A stretch of DNA of 22,878 nucleotides, from contig CAZVFE010000027.1 in the NCBI GenBank assembly GCA_964626405.1, positions 1 to 22,878 on the forward strand, in the 5' to 3' direction. The notes below the pieces were generated by a model. The model saw only the letters and a list, made by a program, of their open reading frames with translations. It did no database searches and was not told the DNA's origin. How positions within the stretch are numbered: the stretch's first letter is position 1; each line of letters starts with the position of its first letter. Of this stretch, positions 7,394-15,617 are shown piece by piece. Origin of the DNA: CAZVFE01 sp964626405. Its GTDB lineage: Bacteria > Bacteroidota > Bacteroidia > Cytophagales > Spirosomataceae. A program made the translations under genes and the position numbers.

Positions 7394-8629
7394 ATGATTA
7401 AAGCAGAAATAGTAACCATTGGAGATGAGATATTATTTGGACAAATAACAGATACCAATTCCCAATGGATTTCTACCGAATTGGATAAAATTGGAATTAA
7501 AACTGTTCGTAAATCCTCTGTTGGAGACACAAGAGAGGCAATTTTGGAAATATTAGAGGAAGCACGAAAAAGAGCTGATATTGTATTGATTACAGGAGGA
7601 CTAGGGCCTACAAAAGATGATATTACGAAAAAGGTTTTGAATGAATATTTTGGAGGAGAATTAAAAATACATCCAGAAGCCTTAAAGGATGTAACTGAAT
7701 TTTTCAAAAAAAGAGGAAGAGAATTAACGGATATCAATAGAAATCAAGCCTTACTTCCTTCCGCTTGTGAATTTGTTACCAATAGACAAGGAACAGCTCC
7801 TTGTATGTGGTTTAATCAAAAGGAAACTATTTGGGTATCTATGCCTGGTGTTCCTTTTGAAATGAAAGCCATTATGGAACAAGAAATATTGCCAAGACTA
7901 CAAAAGCATTTTAAAACCCCTGTAATTGTTCATAAAGTCATTAAAAATGTTGGAATTGGCGAATCCTATCTTTCTGAAATGATTGAGGATTGGGAATTAA
8001 ATCTTCCTTCACATATTAAATTAGCCTACCTTCCCTCCTATGGTTTAGTAAAATTAAGACTGACTGCAATTGGGAATGATAAGGAGGTACTACAATCTGA
8101 AATCCAAAATGAGATTGATAAAGTAATGCCTCTGATTGAAAAATATGTTTTTGGCTATGATCAGGATGAATTGGAAGTTGTGATTGGAAGAACCTTAAAG
8201 GAAAAAGGTCTTACAGTGGCCACGGCAGAATCTTGTACTGGAGGGTATTTAGGACATAAATTTACTTCAGTTCCTGGAAGTTCGGCCTATTTTTTGGGTG
8301 GAATTATGGCTTATGATAATTCAATTAAAATTAATGTTTTAGGTGTTGATGAGAATACATTAAAAGAACACGGAGCTGTAAGTGAAGAGACAATTATTCA
8401 AATGGCAGACTTGGTTAGAAAGAAATTTGGTAGTATTTTTGGGATAGCAACTTCAGGAATTGCCGGACCAGATGGAGGAAGTCCTGAAAAACCAGTTGGA
8501 ACCATTTGGATTGCTGTTTCGTCACCTGATGAAACAATTACCCGAAAGTTGACCTTAGGAGGAAGTCGATTGCAGAATATTCAATTAACCGCTATATCCT
8601 GTTTAGACTTACTCAGAAAGCAGTTATAA
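7394..8629 (+). CDS. cinA: CinA-family protein with C-terminal nicotinamide-nucleotide amidase domain
   Basis: A 411-residue two-domain protein of normal length. The N-terminal molybdopterin-binding-like (COG1058) domain, residues 1 to about 165, shows GDEILFGQITDTNSQWIS and TGGLGPTKDD; in characterised members it hydrolyses ADP-ribose. The C-terminal PncC domain, from about 255, shows ATAESCTGGYLGHKF, the AYDN-K segment and ATSGIAGPDGGSPEKPVGT; it deamidates nicotinamide mononucleotide to nicotinic acid mononucleotide for NAD recycling. The protein acts in the cytoplasm. The start follows a TTTTAAAAG stretch of the kind common before Bacteroidota genes. The E2 gene begins 11 bases after its stop, so the two are probably co-transcribed. 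Confidence 0.95.
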   Translation: MIKAEIVTIGDEILFGQITDTNSQWISTELDKIGIKTVRKSSVGDTREAILEILEEARKRADIVLITGGLGPTKDDITKKVLNEYFGGELKIHPEALKDVTEFFKKRGRELTDINRNQALLPSACEFVTNRQGTAPCMWFNQKETIWVSMPGVPFEMKAIMEQEILPRLQKHFKTPVIVHKVIKNVGIGESYLSEMIEDWELNLPSHIKLAYLPSYGLVKLRLTAIGNDKEVLQSEIQNEIDKVMPLIEKYVFGYDQDELEVVIGRTLKEKGLTVATAESCTGGYLGHKFTSVPGSSAYFLGGIMAYDNSIKINVLGVDENTLKEHGAVSEETIIQMADLVRKKFGSIFGIATSGIAGPDGGSPEKPVGTIWIAVSSPDETITRKLTLGGSRLQNIQLTAISCLDLLRKQL

Positions 8630-8640
8630 TTTTATACTTT

Positions 8641-9930
8641 ATGCCAATAGTTGAAGTAAATCTTCCAAAAATGGGAGAAGGAATCATGGAAGCCACAGTA
8701 TTAACCTGGTTAAAAAAACCTGGAGATGTTGTTTCTGCGGATGATTTTATTTTGGAGGTGGCTACGGATAAAATTGATACGGAAGTTCCTACCCCAATTT
8801 CAGGGAAAATTCATAAATTATTAGTTCAGGAAGGTGAAATTGCAGAAATTGGTAAGCCAATTTGTTTGATGGAGTCAGACGAGGCTGCTGAGAATGATTC
8901 AGCAGAATCCTTAATTGATCCAACGGAAATATTTAATGAGTTATCTGTAAATATGGCCGATCTTGAACAAATAAATCATCTTACTCAGATCAGTACATCT
9001 TCCAATCAGTTCACTAATTCAAATGAATCCAATCCTTGGATTTCACCTTTGATTAAGCAAATTTGTATTCAGGAAAATATTTCACTTAAAGAATTAAATT
9101 CCATCAAAGGAACTGGAATTGAGAATAGAATTACTAAAAAGGATGTTTTAGATTATATTGATCGAAGAAATGGATCAGTATTGCCAAAAGGTTCTGCAGT
9201 TCCAATTCAAAAAATTCCGCGGTTAGAAGGCGATCAAGAAATTCCTATGGATAGACAGAGGAAAATGATTGCTGAAAGAATGGTGGATTCAAAGAGGATT
9301 TCTCCCCATGTAAGTTCCGTAATAGAAACCAATGTTTCAAGGCTTGTAAAATGGAGAGAATCAATTAAAAAGGAGTTTATCCAGAATCATCAACAGAATT
9401 TTACTTTTACCCCTGTCTTAGTAAAGGCCACAGCCGAAGCATTAAAAGCTTACCCAGGAATGAATATCTCTGTTGAAGGAGAGATGATTATTCAACATAG
9501 TATTATCAATATTGGAGTGGCAGTAGCATTACCAAATGGTAATTTAATCGTTCCAGTTATTAAAAATGCTGATCAGAAAAGCCTTTCTGAATTAGCTTTT
9601 GAATTAAATGATTTATCGAATAGAGCAAGAGAAAATAAACTTTCTCCTGCAGAATTACAAGGAGGAACTTTTACTATTTCTAATATCGGTGCATTTGGGA
9701 ATATTATGGGAACACCAATAATTGTTCAACCACAGGTAGGTATTTTAGCTTTTGGTACCATAGAAAAGAAACCAATTGTAGTTAGTGATGAAAATGGTGA
9801 TCAAATAATCATTGCGAGTAAAATGTTTATTACCCATTCATACGACCATCGGGTGGTGGATGGTTCCTTAGGTGGAATGTTCCTGAAATTTGTATCAGAT
9901 TATTTAGAAAAAGAAGATTTCAATTTATAA
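8641..9930 (+). CDS. 2-oxoacid dehydrogenase complex E2 (dihydrolipoamide acyltransferase)
   Basis: The core acyltransferase of a 2-oxoacid dehydrogenase complex, 429 residues. One N-terminal lipoyl domain (1 to about 80) has the lipoylated lysine K44 in EVATDKIDTEV. A Ser/Asn-rich linker leads to a peripheral-subunit-binding domain at about 135-178 (WISPLIKQ, GTGIENRITKKDV). The catalytic domain from about 200 ends with SYDHRVVDGSLGG, giving catalytic H403 and D407. No E1 or E3 gene adjoins, so the complex partners are encoded elsewhere. In Bacteroidota a stand-alone E2 with one lipoyl domain often belongs to the branched-chain or a pyruvate-type complex, but the substrate cannot be fixed from this sequence. 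Transcription ends at the hairpin terminator just downstream. Confidence 0.93.
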   Translation: MPIVEVNLPKMGEGIMEATVLTWLKKPGDVVSADDFILEVATDKIDTEVPTPISGKIHKLLVQEGEIAEIGKPICLMESDEAAENDSAESLIDPTEIFNELSVNMADLEQINHLTQISTSSNQFTNSNESNPWISPLIKQICIQENISLKELNSIKGTGIENRITKKDVLDYIDRRNGSVLPKGSAVPIQKIPRLEGDQEIPMDRQRKMIAERMVDSKRISPHVSSVIETNVSRLVKWRESIKKEFIQNHQQNFTFTPVLVKATAEALKAYPGMNISVEGEMIIQHSIINIGVAVALPNGNLIVPVIKNADQKSLSELAFELNDLSNRARENKLSPAELQGGTFTISNIGAFGNIMGTPIIVQPQVGILAFGTIEKKPIVVSDENGDQIIIASKMFITHSYDHRVVDGSLGGMFLKFVSDYLEKEDFNL

Positions 9931-9937
9931 AAATCAT

Positions 9938-9974
9938 AAAAAAAGAGTCAAGATTTAACTTGACTCTTTTTTTT
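9938..9974. terminator. Bidirectional intrinsic terminator between the E2 and desaturase genes
   Basis: A stem AAAGAGTCAAG / CTTGACTCTTT with a six-base ATTTAA loop is flanked by an A-run on the left and a T-run on the right. It therefore ends transcription of the E2 gene on the plus strand and of the desaturase on the minus strand, filling the 58-base gap between the convergent genes. Confidence 0.93.
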
Positions 9975-9988
9975 ATATCAAAAACTTC

Positions 9989-10729
9989 TTATTTTTTCAA
10001 TTTAATTATTTTCAAAAAGGATAATAATTTAACCACTGGATAAGTAGGATCTAATTCAAACCATTTTGTAGCAAAATTAGTACGCATTGGAAGTTTGTGG
10101 TGATTATTCTGAAATAATTCTCCCATCATTAAGAAATCTAAAATCAAAGAATTCTTAGAATGATCGTGATTATCATAATTTGAATAACCATATTTATGGC
10201 CAGACCAATTTACAATAGCTCCATGAACTGGGCCCATTAAAAAATGCACGGGTAATAAGAAAAAGAAAGCCCAATGCATATCAAATTCTACATAAGCCCA
10301 AATATAAAATAAAGAATAGGCTACTCCCCAAGCTAATCTAGAAATCCATGAATCTCCAATAGCTTCAATGGTTTTAGATACTGGATAATTATGTTCAAAG
10401 CGATCTTCTACCTTGGTTTCTCTATTTAAAACGGCATTATAAATATTTTTTGTCTTCCACATCATTGTAAATACATTCGTCGAAAATAAAGGCGAATGCG
10501 GATCTTTAGGCGTATCTGAAAAAGCATGATGCATTCTATGTAAAATTGCATAAGCTCTCGGAGATAAAAATGAGGACCCCTGTGAAACATACGTGAAAAA
10601 ATAAAAGAATTTTTCCCAAAACTTGTTCATCGTAAACATCTTATGTGCAGAATATCTATGTAAAAAGAAAGTCTGACTAAATAATGATGCATACCAATGA
10701 ATTAAAAAAGCTGGAATGACTAATTGCAT
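9989..10729 (-). CDS. Membrane acyl-CoA desaturase (fatty acid desaturase family)
   Basis: A 246-residue integral-membrane di-iron desaturase that inserts a double bond in acyl chains, helping to set membrane fluidity. The histidine boxes are HRYSAH (24-29), HRMHH (64-68) and, near the C-terminus, QNNHH; a further WSGH at the fourth membrane region supplies another ligand as in SCD1-type enzymes. The third box reads FQNNHH with no leading His, which is the form I recall in other Bacteroidota members, so I do not treat it as a defect. Hydrophobic segments lie near residues 1-22, 38-50 and 130-165. It is the last gene of the minus-strand run from glnN, 81 bases after rsmE, so it may have its own promoter; TATTTTTA at 10753-10760 is only a weak candidate -7. 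Confidence 0.92.
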   Translation of the reverse strand: MQLVIPAFLIHWYASLFSQTFFLHRYSAHKMFTMNKFWEKFFYFFTYVSQGSSFLSPRAYAILHRMHHAFSDTPKDPHSPLFSTNVFTMMWKTKNIYNAVLNRETKVEDRFEHNYPVSKTIEAIGDSWISRLAWGVAYSLFYIWAYVEFDMHWAFFFLLPVHFLMGPVHGAIVNWSGHKYGYSNYDNHDHSKNSLILDFLMMGELFQNNHHKLPMRTNFATKWFELDPTYPVVKLLSFLKIIKLKK

Positions 10730-10810
10730 AGTGTTTTTTGTTTAATTATTTGTAAAAATACGGAAATTAACTCATTATAGAAAGACAAATCCAATTCTCT
10801 TATAATGATT

Positions 10811-11533
10811 TTAATCAAGTTTTTGATTTTGTAGTGTTGAAATTTGGATAAGTCCGACTAAACCTGCAGTTTCTGTTCGTAAAATTGTATTACCTAAACT
10901 TATGGGTAACCAATTCATTTTAAGAAGTTTGTCTAATTCATCTTGAGAAAAATCTCCTTCCGGACCAATTAGAAAATAGGTTTCATTATTAATATTATCT
11001 ATATCCTTATAAGTTTTATTTTGGCCAGGTATCAAGCTTCCAAATAGAAAATTTTTATCATTATCAATAGAAATATTCTTTAAAAAATCATCAAAATTAA
11101 TGATTGGAAGGATTTCTGGAAGAAATAATTGTTTGCTTTGTTTGATGGCAGATATAGCAATTTTATTTAGTCTGTCTAATTTAATCTCCCTTCTTTCAGA
11201 ATGAAAAGTTTTGATAAATTGAATAGAAGCTATCCCTATTTCCGTACATTTTTCAGTGAGCCATTCCATCCTATCCATTTGTTTTGTAGGTGCAATTACC
11301 AAATGGATTAAGGGTTTAGCTTGAAAATTCTTTTCACTTTCCAAAATTTCAATACTTACATTTTTCTTGGTAATATCCTTGATTTTTGCAAGCCACTTAC
11401 CCCCTTTTCCATCAATTATGAAAATTGAAGAGTTTAAACTAAGTCTTAAAACCTTAATTGCATGAAAAGCCTCTTCCTCCGAAAGAAAAGGATCCTGAAT
11501 GTTTGGATGATAAAAAACAGGGAAATTATTCAT
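10811..11533 (-). CDS. rsmE: 16S rRNA (uracil-1498-N3)-methyltransferase RsmE
   Basis: A SAM-dependent SPOUT methyltransferase that makes m3U1498 in 16S rRNA, 240 residues as usual. The N-terminal PUA-like domain (about 1-70) opens with FHAIKVLRL after an F-L-S-E-E-E segment. The trefoil-knot domain shows APTKQMDRMEWLTEKCTEIG, SERREIKLDR, AIKQSKQLFLPEI and the SAM-binding loops LIGPEGDFSQDEL and LGNTILRTETA, all diagnostic. Its ATG lies eight bases inside the end of the upstream acidic protein gene, which implies coupled translation and a shared transcript. Confidence 0.96.
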   Translation of the reverse strand: MNNFPVFYHPNIQDPFLSEEEAFHAIKVLRLSLNSSIFIIDGKGGKWLAKIKDITKKNVSIEILESEKNFQAKPLIHLVIAPTKQMDRMEWLTEKCTEIGIASIQFIKTFHSERREIKLDRLNKIAISAIKQSKQLFLPEILPIINFDDFLKNISIDNDKNFLFGSLIPGQNKTYKDIDNINNETYFLIGPEGDFSQDELDKLLKMNWLPISLGNTILRTETAGLVGLIQISTLQNQKLD

Positions 11534-12071
11534 TCGATTTGAAAGAATACAAAGTTGTATCCAGTTTTAATCGACCATTATTAAAGTCTTGTATAAATTT
11601 TTCGATGACATCTTCTTCTAATTTGGGAATATAAAGAGCTGCCTCCAAACCAATTCCAAATTCAAAATTTAGATCAATATCCAGATATTCTGAAACCTTT
11701 AAAGAATCTTCTTCTTCTAATTCTTCAATGATTTCCAATACCATCATTTCTACTTCTTCATCAATTGCTTCATTTTCTTGATATGTTTCATCTCTTTTTT
11801 CCAAAGGAACATACAAGGGGAATTTTTTTACAGCCTGACGCTCTGCCTCTTCGTATATTAAGGAAGAATAATGTAATTGTAAGGTAAATAAAATTGCATC
11901 GTAAATAACTTCTTGTCCCTCATGTTTGCCAATGAATTGGATGTGAACCATCTCATTTTCATTGCTTACAGGCAAATCTTCATCGTCTATAAAAATAAAA
12001 GATTGATTTGCCTGTTTGCAAAGACTTTTTAAGTTATCAATTTCCGCTTGAGTAAAACCAGGATTATTCAT
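11526..12071 (-). CDS. Acidic conserved hypothetical protein
   Basis: I do not recognise this 181-residue protein. It has no signal peptide or membrane segment and should be cytoplasmic. It begins with a helical segment (TQAEIDNLKSLCKQAN), has a predicted beta strand MVHIQFIGKHEGQEVIYDAILFTL in the middle, and contains a very acidic stretch at about 110-140 rich in Glu (EAIDEEVEMM, EELEEED). The end, IEKFIQDFNNGRLKLD, is again amphipathic. It starts 20 bases after the glnN stop and overlaps rsmE by eight bases, so it is likely to be expressed with both. The context gives no clear function; a ribosome or translation link through rsmE is only a guess. Confidence 0.8.
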   Translation of the reverse strand: MNNPGFTQAEIDNLKSLCKQANQSFIFIDDEDLPVSNENEMVHIQFIGKHEGQEVIYDAILFTLQLHYSSLIYEEAERQAVKKFPLYVPLEKRDETYQENEAIDEEVEMMVLEIIEELEEEDSLKVSEYLDIDLNFEFGIGLEAALYIPKLEEDVIEKFIQDFNNGRLKLDTTLYSFKSNE

Positions 12072-12091
12072 AAATTAAAATTACTCAAAAT

Positions 12092-14299
12092 TTATTTAAT
12101 CAATAGCATTTCTCTGTATTTTACTAAAGGCCAATCGTTATCGTCTACAATTAATTCAAGTTTATCAACTGAATAACGGATTTTTTCAAAATAGGATTTT
12201 ACCTTTTCAGAATAGATTTTAGCTCTTTCTTCGATATCTTCCTTGTTATTAGCTTCTTTCCTAGCTTCCGTCATTTCTTCCTGAAGAGTAACAATATCCG
12301 AGGTATATTTTGAAATAGATTTAATCATTTGAATGGTTGGGGTAAAGAATTTTGGGTCTATTCCTATTTCTTTTTGCCCAGTTACATTTTCCACTAATTT
12401 TGTTTGATAAGACAAAGCTGTTGAAACAACATGATTGATGGATAAATCACCCATTACACGGGATTCGATCTGTATTTTTTTGATATACGACTCTAGTTCG
12501 ATTTCATATCGAGCATGTAATTCTTCCTTATTGAAAATTCCATGTTCTTCAAACATATTCATAACTTCCGGACGCGTGTATACCTTTAATGCCTCAATTG
12601 TTGATTTAATATTTGATAAACCTCTCTTTTCAGCTTCTACTACCCATTCATCTGAATAACCATTTCCTTCAAATAAAATTTTCTTTGAAGCAATGTAGTA
12701 ATTTCTTAAAACTTCAGTTATGGCAATTTCTTTCTTTACTCCTCTTGCAAGAATTTCTTCAACTTCTTTTTTAAATTGAATTAATTGGTTGGCAACAATG
12801 GTATTCAAGGTTGTCATTGGAGAGGCTGAATTTGCCGAAGATCCAACTGCCCTAAATTCAAATTTATTTCCAGTGAAGGCAAATGGAGAAGTTCTATTTC
12901 TATCTGTATTGTCAAGAATTAAACTTGGTACTTTATTAATTCCTAATTTCAAATAAACATTATCTCCTTTTTCTAACTTGATACCCTCCATATCTTTCAT
13001 CTTTTCTAAATCATCTAAGATTTCAGTAAGAGTAGCTCCTAAGAAAATAGACATGATAGCTGGAGGAGCCTCATTTGCCCCTAATCTATGTTCATTTCCT
13101 GCAGATGCAATTGATGCTCTAAGTAAATCAGCATTATCGTGAACTGCCTTAATTGTATTTACTAAGAAGGTTAAGAAGCGTAGATTTTCCTTAGGTTTTG
13201 AAGAAGGTGCTAATAAATTAATTCCTGAACTTGTACTTAATGCCCAGTTATTATGTTTTCCAGATCCATTGATTCCAGCAAATGGTTTTTCGTGAAATAA
13301 AACTTTTAATTTATGTCTTCTTGCTACCTTAGACATTAAATCCATCAATAAGGCATTATGATCACAAGCAAGGTTTACCTCTTCAAATGTCGGTGCCACC
13401 TCAAATTGTGCTGGTGCAACCTCATTATGTCTTGTTCTTACAGGTATACCCAATTTTAAAGCCTCAAATTCGAAATCTACCATGAAAGCATTTACCCTAT
13501 TTGGAATAGATCCAAAATAATGATCTTCCAATTGTTGTCCTTTCGCAGGAGAATGTCCAAATACTGTTCTTCCCGCCATTACCAAATCCGGACGAGCATT
13601 GTACATTGCTTCGTCGACTAAAAAATATTCTTGTTCAGCACCAAGAGTTGGGGTTACCTTATTAACGTCTCTATGAAAAAAATCTCTAACCACTGCAGTT
13701 GCGGCTTTATCAACTAATTCGATTGATTTAATTAAAGGAGTTTTATAATCTAATGCCTCTCCTGTATAGGAAACGAATACGGAAGGAATACATAAAGTTG
13801 AAGTTCCAGCTTCATTTTCCATGATAAAGGCAGGTGAAGAAGGATCCCATCCTGTATATCCTCTTGCCTCAAAAGTAGATCGAATTCCCCCATTTGGAAA
13901 AGAAGAAGCATCAGGCTCCTGCTGAACAAGGGCTGAACCTTTAAATTTTTCTATTGCTTTTCCATTTTCCATGGAAATATCAAAAAACGCATCGTGCTTT
14001 TCGGCAGTTGTCCCCGTCAATGGTTGAAACCAGTGGGTATAATGGGTGGCTCCTTTGGTAATCGCCCAAGATTTCATTGCTGCAGCAACTTCCTCAGCAG
14101 ATTCTCGGTCAATTTTAGAACCTTTTTCAATAGCATTTGAAATCTTTAAATAAGCCTCTGGCGATAATAAAGATCTCATTACTTCTCTATTGAATGTCAT
14201 ACTTCCGAAATAGTCTGTAACCTTATCTCTAGGGATTTTTACATCAATAATTTCTCTTGATTGAGCAAGCTCAAGAGCCTTAAATCGTGCTTTAGACAT
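12092..14299 (-). CDS. glnN: Type III glutamine synthetase (GSIII)
   Basis: Makes glutamine from glutamate, ammonia and ATP in the cytoplasm. At 735 residues it is the large GSIII form, a dodecamer in Bacteroides. The N-terminal domain has the GSIII signature GGIRSTFEARGYTGWDPSSP. The catalytic core shows GAEQEYFLVD (metal-binding Glu), NEVAPAQFEVAP, FAGINGSGKHNNW (ATP/glutamate site), GNEHRLGANEAPPA and NRTSPFAFTGNKFEFR. A long helical C-terminal part (about 560-735) is also typical. The start gives MSKARFKALE, the usual N-terminus. It is divergent from the type II enzyme with 238 bases between them and leads the minus-strand run through rsmE. No clear TAnnTTTG box was found upstream; an AATATTTGCAATATT dyad at 14396-14410 may be a protein site. 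Confidence 0.97.
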   Translation of the reverse strand: MSKARFKALELAQSREIIDVKIPRDKVTDYFGSMTFNREVMRSLLSPEAYLKISNAIEKGSKIDRESAEEVAAAMKSWAITKGATHYTHWFQPLTGTTAEKHDAFFDISMENGKAIEKFKGSALVQQEPDASSFPNGGIRSTFEARGYTGWDPSSPAFIMENEAGTSTLCIPSVFVSYTGEALDYKTPLIKSIELVDKAATAVVRDFFHRDVNKVTPTLGAEQEYFLVDEAMYNARPDLVMAGRTVFGHSPAKGQQLEDHYFGSIPNRVNAFMVDFEFEALKLGIPVRTRHNEVAPAQFEVAPTFEEVNLACDHNALLMDLMSKVARRHKLKVLFHEKPFAGINGSGKHNNWALSTSSGINLLAPSSKPKENLRFLTFLVNTIKAVHDNADLLRASIASAGNEHRLGANEAPPAIMSIFLGATLTEILDDLEKMKDMEGIKLEKGDNVYLKLGINKVPSLILDNTDRNRTSPFAFTGNKFEFRAVGSSANSASPMTTLNTIVANQLIQFKKEVEEILARGVKKEIAITEVLRNYYIASKKILFEGNGYSDEWVVEAEKRGLSNIKSTIEALKVYTRPEVMNMFEEHGIFNKEELHARYEIELESYIKKIQIESRVMGDLSINHVVSTALSYQTKLVENVTGQKEIGIDPKFFTPTIQMIKSISKYTSDIVTLQEEMTEARKEANNKEDIEERAKIYSEKVKSYFEKIRYSVDKLELIVDDNDWPLVKYREMLLIK

Positions 14300-14465
14300 A
14301 TTTTATATTATTTTAAGATTGTAGACTTTAAAAATACATAATAAGTTTTGAATTTAAAAACTCCTTTTTTTTGGAAATCAAGTTTCAAAATCTTCAATAT
14401 TTGCAATATTTTTTGTCTTTTTTGAAAAAACACGTTTATTTTCGATATAAATTTTAATTATTTTA

Positions 14466-14495
14466 TTGTTTTTTTAAAAAATGGGATTAAATTTG
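14466..14495 (+). promoter_or_regulatory. Promoter of the type II glutamine synthetase (TTG-N19-TAAATTTG)
   Basis: TTG at 14466-14468 and TAAATTTG at 14488-14495 are separated by 19 bases, an exact fit to the Bacteroidota -33/-7 promoter consensus (TTG-N17-23-TAnnTTTG). Transcription should begin near 14500, leaving a leader of about 38 nt. Between the two boxes lies AAAAAATGGGAT, resembling the repeat core found upstream of the porin-amt operon, so a regulator could bind over this promoter. Confidence 0.75.
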
Positions 14496-14537
14496 TATCA
14501 GTTTTTATAAAAAAGTACAATATAAATATTTTAATCG

Positions 14538-15548
14538 ATGGCAAAGTCAAAACTAGAGTACATTTGGTTGGATGGTTATAAGCCAACTCAAAGTCTAAGA
14601 TCAAAAACAAAAATTGAAAACAATTTCAGTGGAAAACTGGAAGATTGTGATATGTGGAGCTTTGATGGTTCTTCTACTCAACAAGCTGAGGGTGGTTCAT
14701 CTGACTGTCTTTTAAAGCCAGTATTCATTTGTCCTGATCCAGGAAGAAAAAATGCTTACTTAGTAATGTGCGAAGTTTTGAACGCTGATGGTACTCCACA
14801 CGAGTCCAATGGTAGAGCAACTATCGAAGATGATGATAATGATTTCTGGTTTGGATTTGAGCAAGAGTATTTCTTGTGGGATCCAGAAACTAATAAACCT
14901 TTAGGATTCCCTGCAAATGGTTATCCTGAGCCACAAGGACCTTACTATTGTTCAGTTGGTGCAAAAAATGCTTATGGACGTGAAATCGTAGAAGAGCATT
15001 TAGATATGTGTTTAGAGGCTGGATTAAATGTAGAAGGTATCAATGCTGAAGTAGCTGCCGGACAATGGGAATTTCAAATTTTCTCAAAAGGCGCTGCAGA
15101 TGCTGGTGACCAAATCTGGGTTGCAAGATATTTATTAGAAAGAATTGGAGAGCAATATGGTGTATCAATTAACTGGCATTGTAAGCCGTTAGGAGAATTA
15201 GATTGGAATGGTTCTGGTATGCACGCTAACTTCTCTAATACAACTCTTAGAACTTGTGGAGACAAAGCAACTTATGAGAAAATCTGTTCTGCTTTTGCTC
15301 CTGTAGTAAAAGAACATATTGCGGTATACGGTGCTGATAACCACTTAAGATTAACTGGTAAGCATGAAACAGCTTCAATCAACGACTTCTCATTCGGAGT
15401 TTCTGATAGAGGTGCTTCAATCCGTATTCCTATCGCTACTGTTGAAAAAGGATGGAAAGGTTGGTTAGAAGACCGTCGTCCAAATTCTGCTGCAGATCCT
15501 TATAAAGTAGCTGCAAGAATTATTAAAACAGTTAAAAAAGCTGAATAA
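14538..15548 (+). CDS. Type II (eukaryote-like) glutamine synthetase
   Basis: A second ammonia-fixing enzyme, 336 residues, of the GSII family with the short beta-grasp N-terminal domain. Diagnostic stretches are YIWLDGY (7-13), WSFDGSSTQQAEG, KPVFICPDPGR, FGFEQEYFLWD (metal-binding Glu), GPYYCSVGAKNAYGREI, INAEVAAGQWEFQI, GSGMHANFS and NDFSFGVSDRGASIRIP. Its codon use is more biased than its neighbours (many AAC, TTC, GGT, GCT, CGT codons), which suggests high expression. It has its own promoter and ends at a strong terminator, so it is a single-gene unit. It is divergent from glnN. GSII is widespread in eukaryotes and known from several bacterial groups including Bacteroidota. Confidence 0.96.
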   Translation: MAKSKLEYIWLDGYKPTQSLRSKTKIENNFSGKLEDCDMWSFDGSSTQQAEGGSSDCLLKPVFICPDPGRKNAYLVMCEVLNADGTPHESNGRATIEDDDNDFWFGFEQEYFLWDPETNKPLGFPANGYPEPQGPYYCSVGAKNAYGREIVEEHLDMCLEAGLNVEGINAEVAAGQWEFQIFSKGAADAGDQIWVARYLLERIGEQYGVSINWHCKPLGELDWNGSGMHANFSNTTLRTCGDKATYEKICSAFAPVVKEHIAVYGADNHLRLTGKHETASINDFSFGVSDRGASIRIPIATVEKGWKGWLEDRRPNSAADPYKVAARIIKTVKKAE

Positions 15549-15575
15549 ATTAAGCATTTATATAAATAATGAATT

Positions 15576-15603
15576 AGGGACGATTTTTTCGTCCCTTTTT
15601 TTT
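15576..15603 (+). terminator. Intrinsic terminator after the type II glutamine synthetase
   Basis: GGGACGA (15577-15583) pairs with TCGTCCC (15589-15595) around a five-base T loop and is followed by at least eight T residues. It lies 28 bases after the stop codon. The mtaB -7 box begins at the end of the T-run. Confidence 0.95.
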
Positions 15604-15610
15604 ATTTTTG
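15603..15610 (+). promoter_or_regulatory. -7 box (TATTTTTG) of mtaB, next to the start codon
   Basis: TATTTTTG matches TAnnTTTG and is followed by C, as in many Bacteroidota promoters. Only seven bases separate it from the mtaB ATG at 15618, so transcription should begin at or within a few bases of the start codon. A -33 TTG is not visible at the right distance because the terminator stem occupies that position. Confidence 0.6.
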
Positions 15611-15617
15611 CAACGAA

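Noticed and set aside
10000..10100. Third histidine box of the desaturase (FQNNHH) as a lost ligand
   Set aside because: The form without the leading His is what I recall in other Bacteroidota desaturases, and the other boxes are intact.
14396..14410. AATATTTGCAATATT dyad as a firm operator of glnN
   Set aside because: The half-site is itself a palindrome of A and T, which is common by chance in this intergenic DNA; I kept it only as a remark under glnN.
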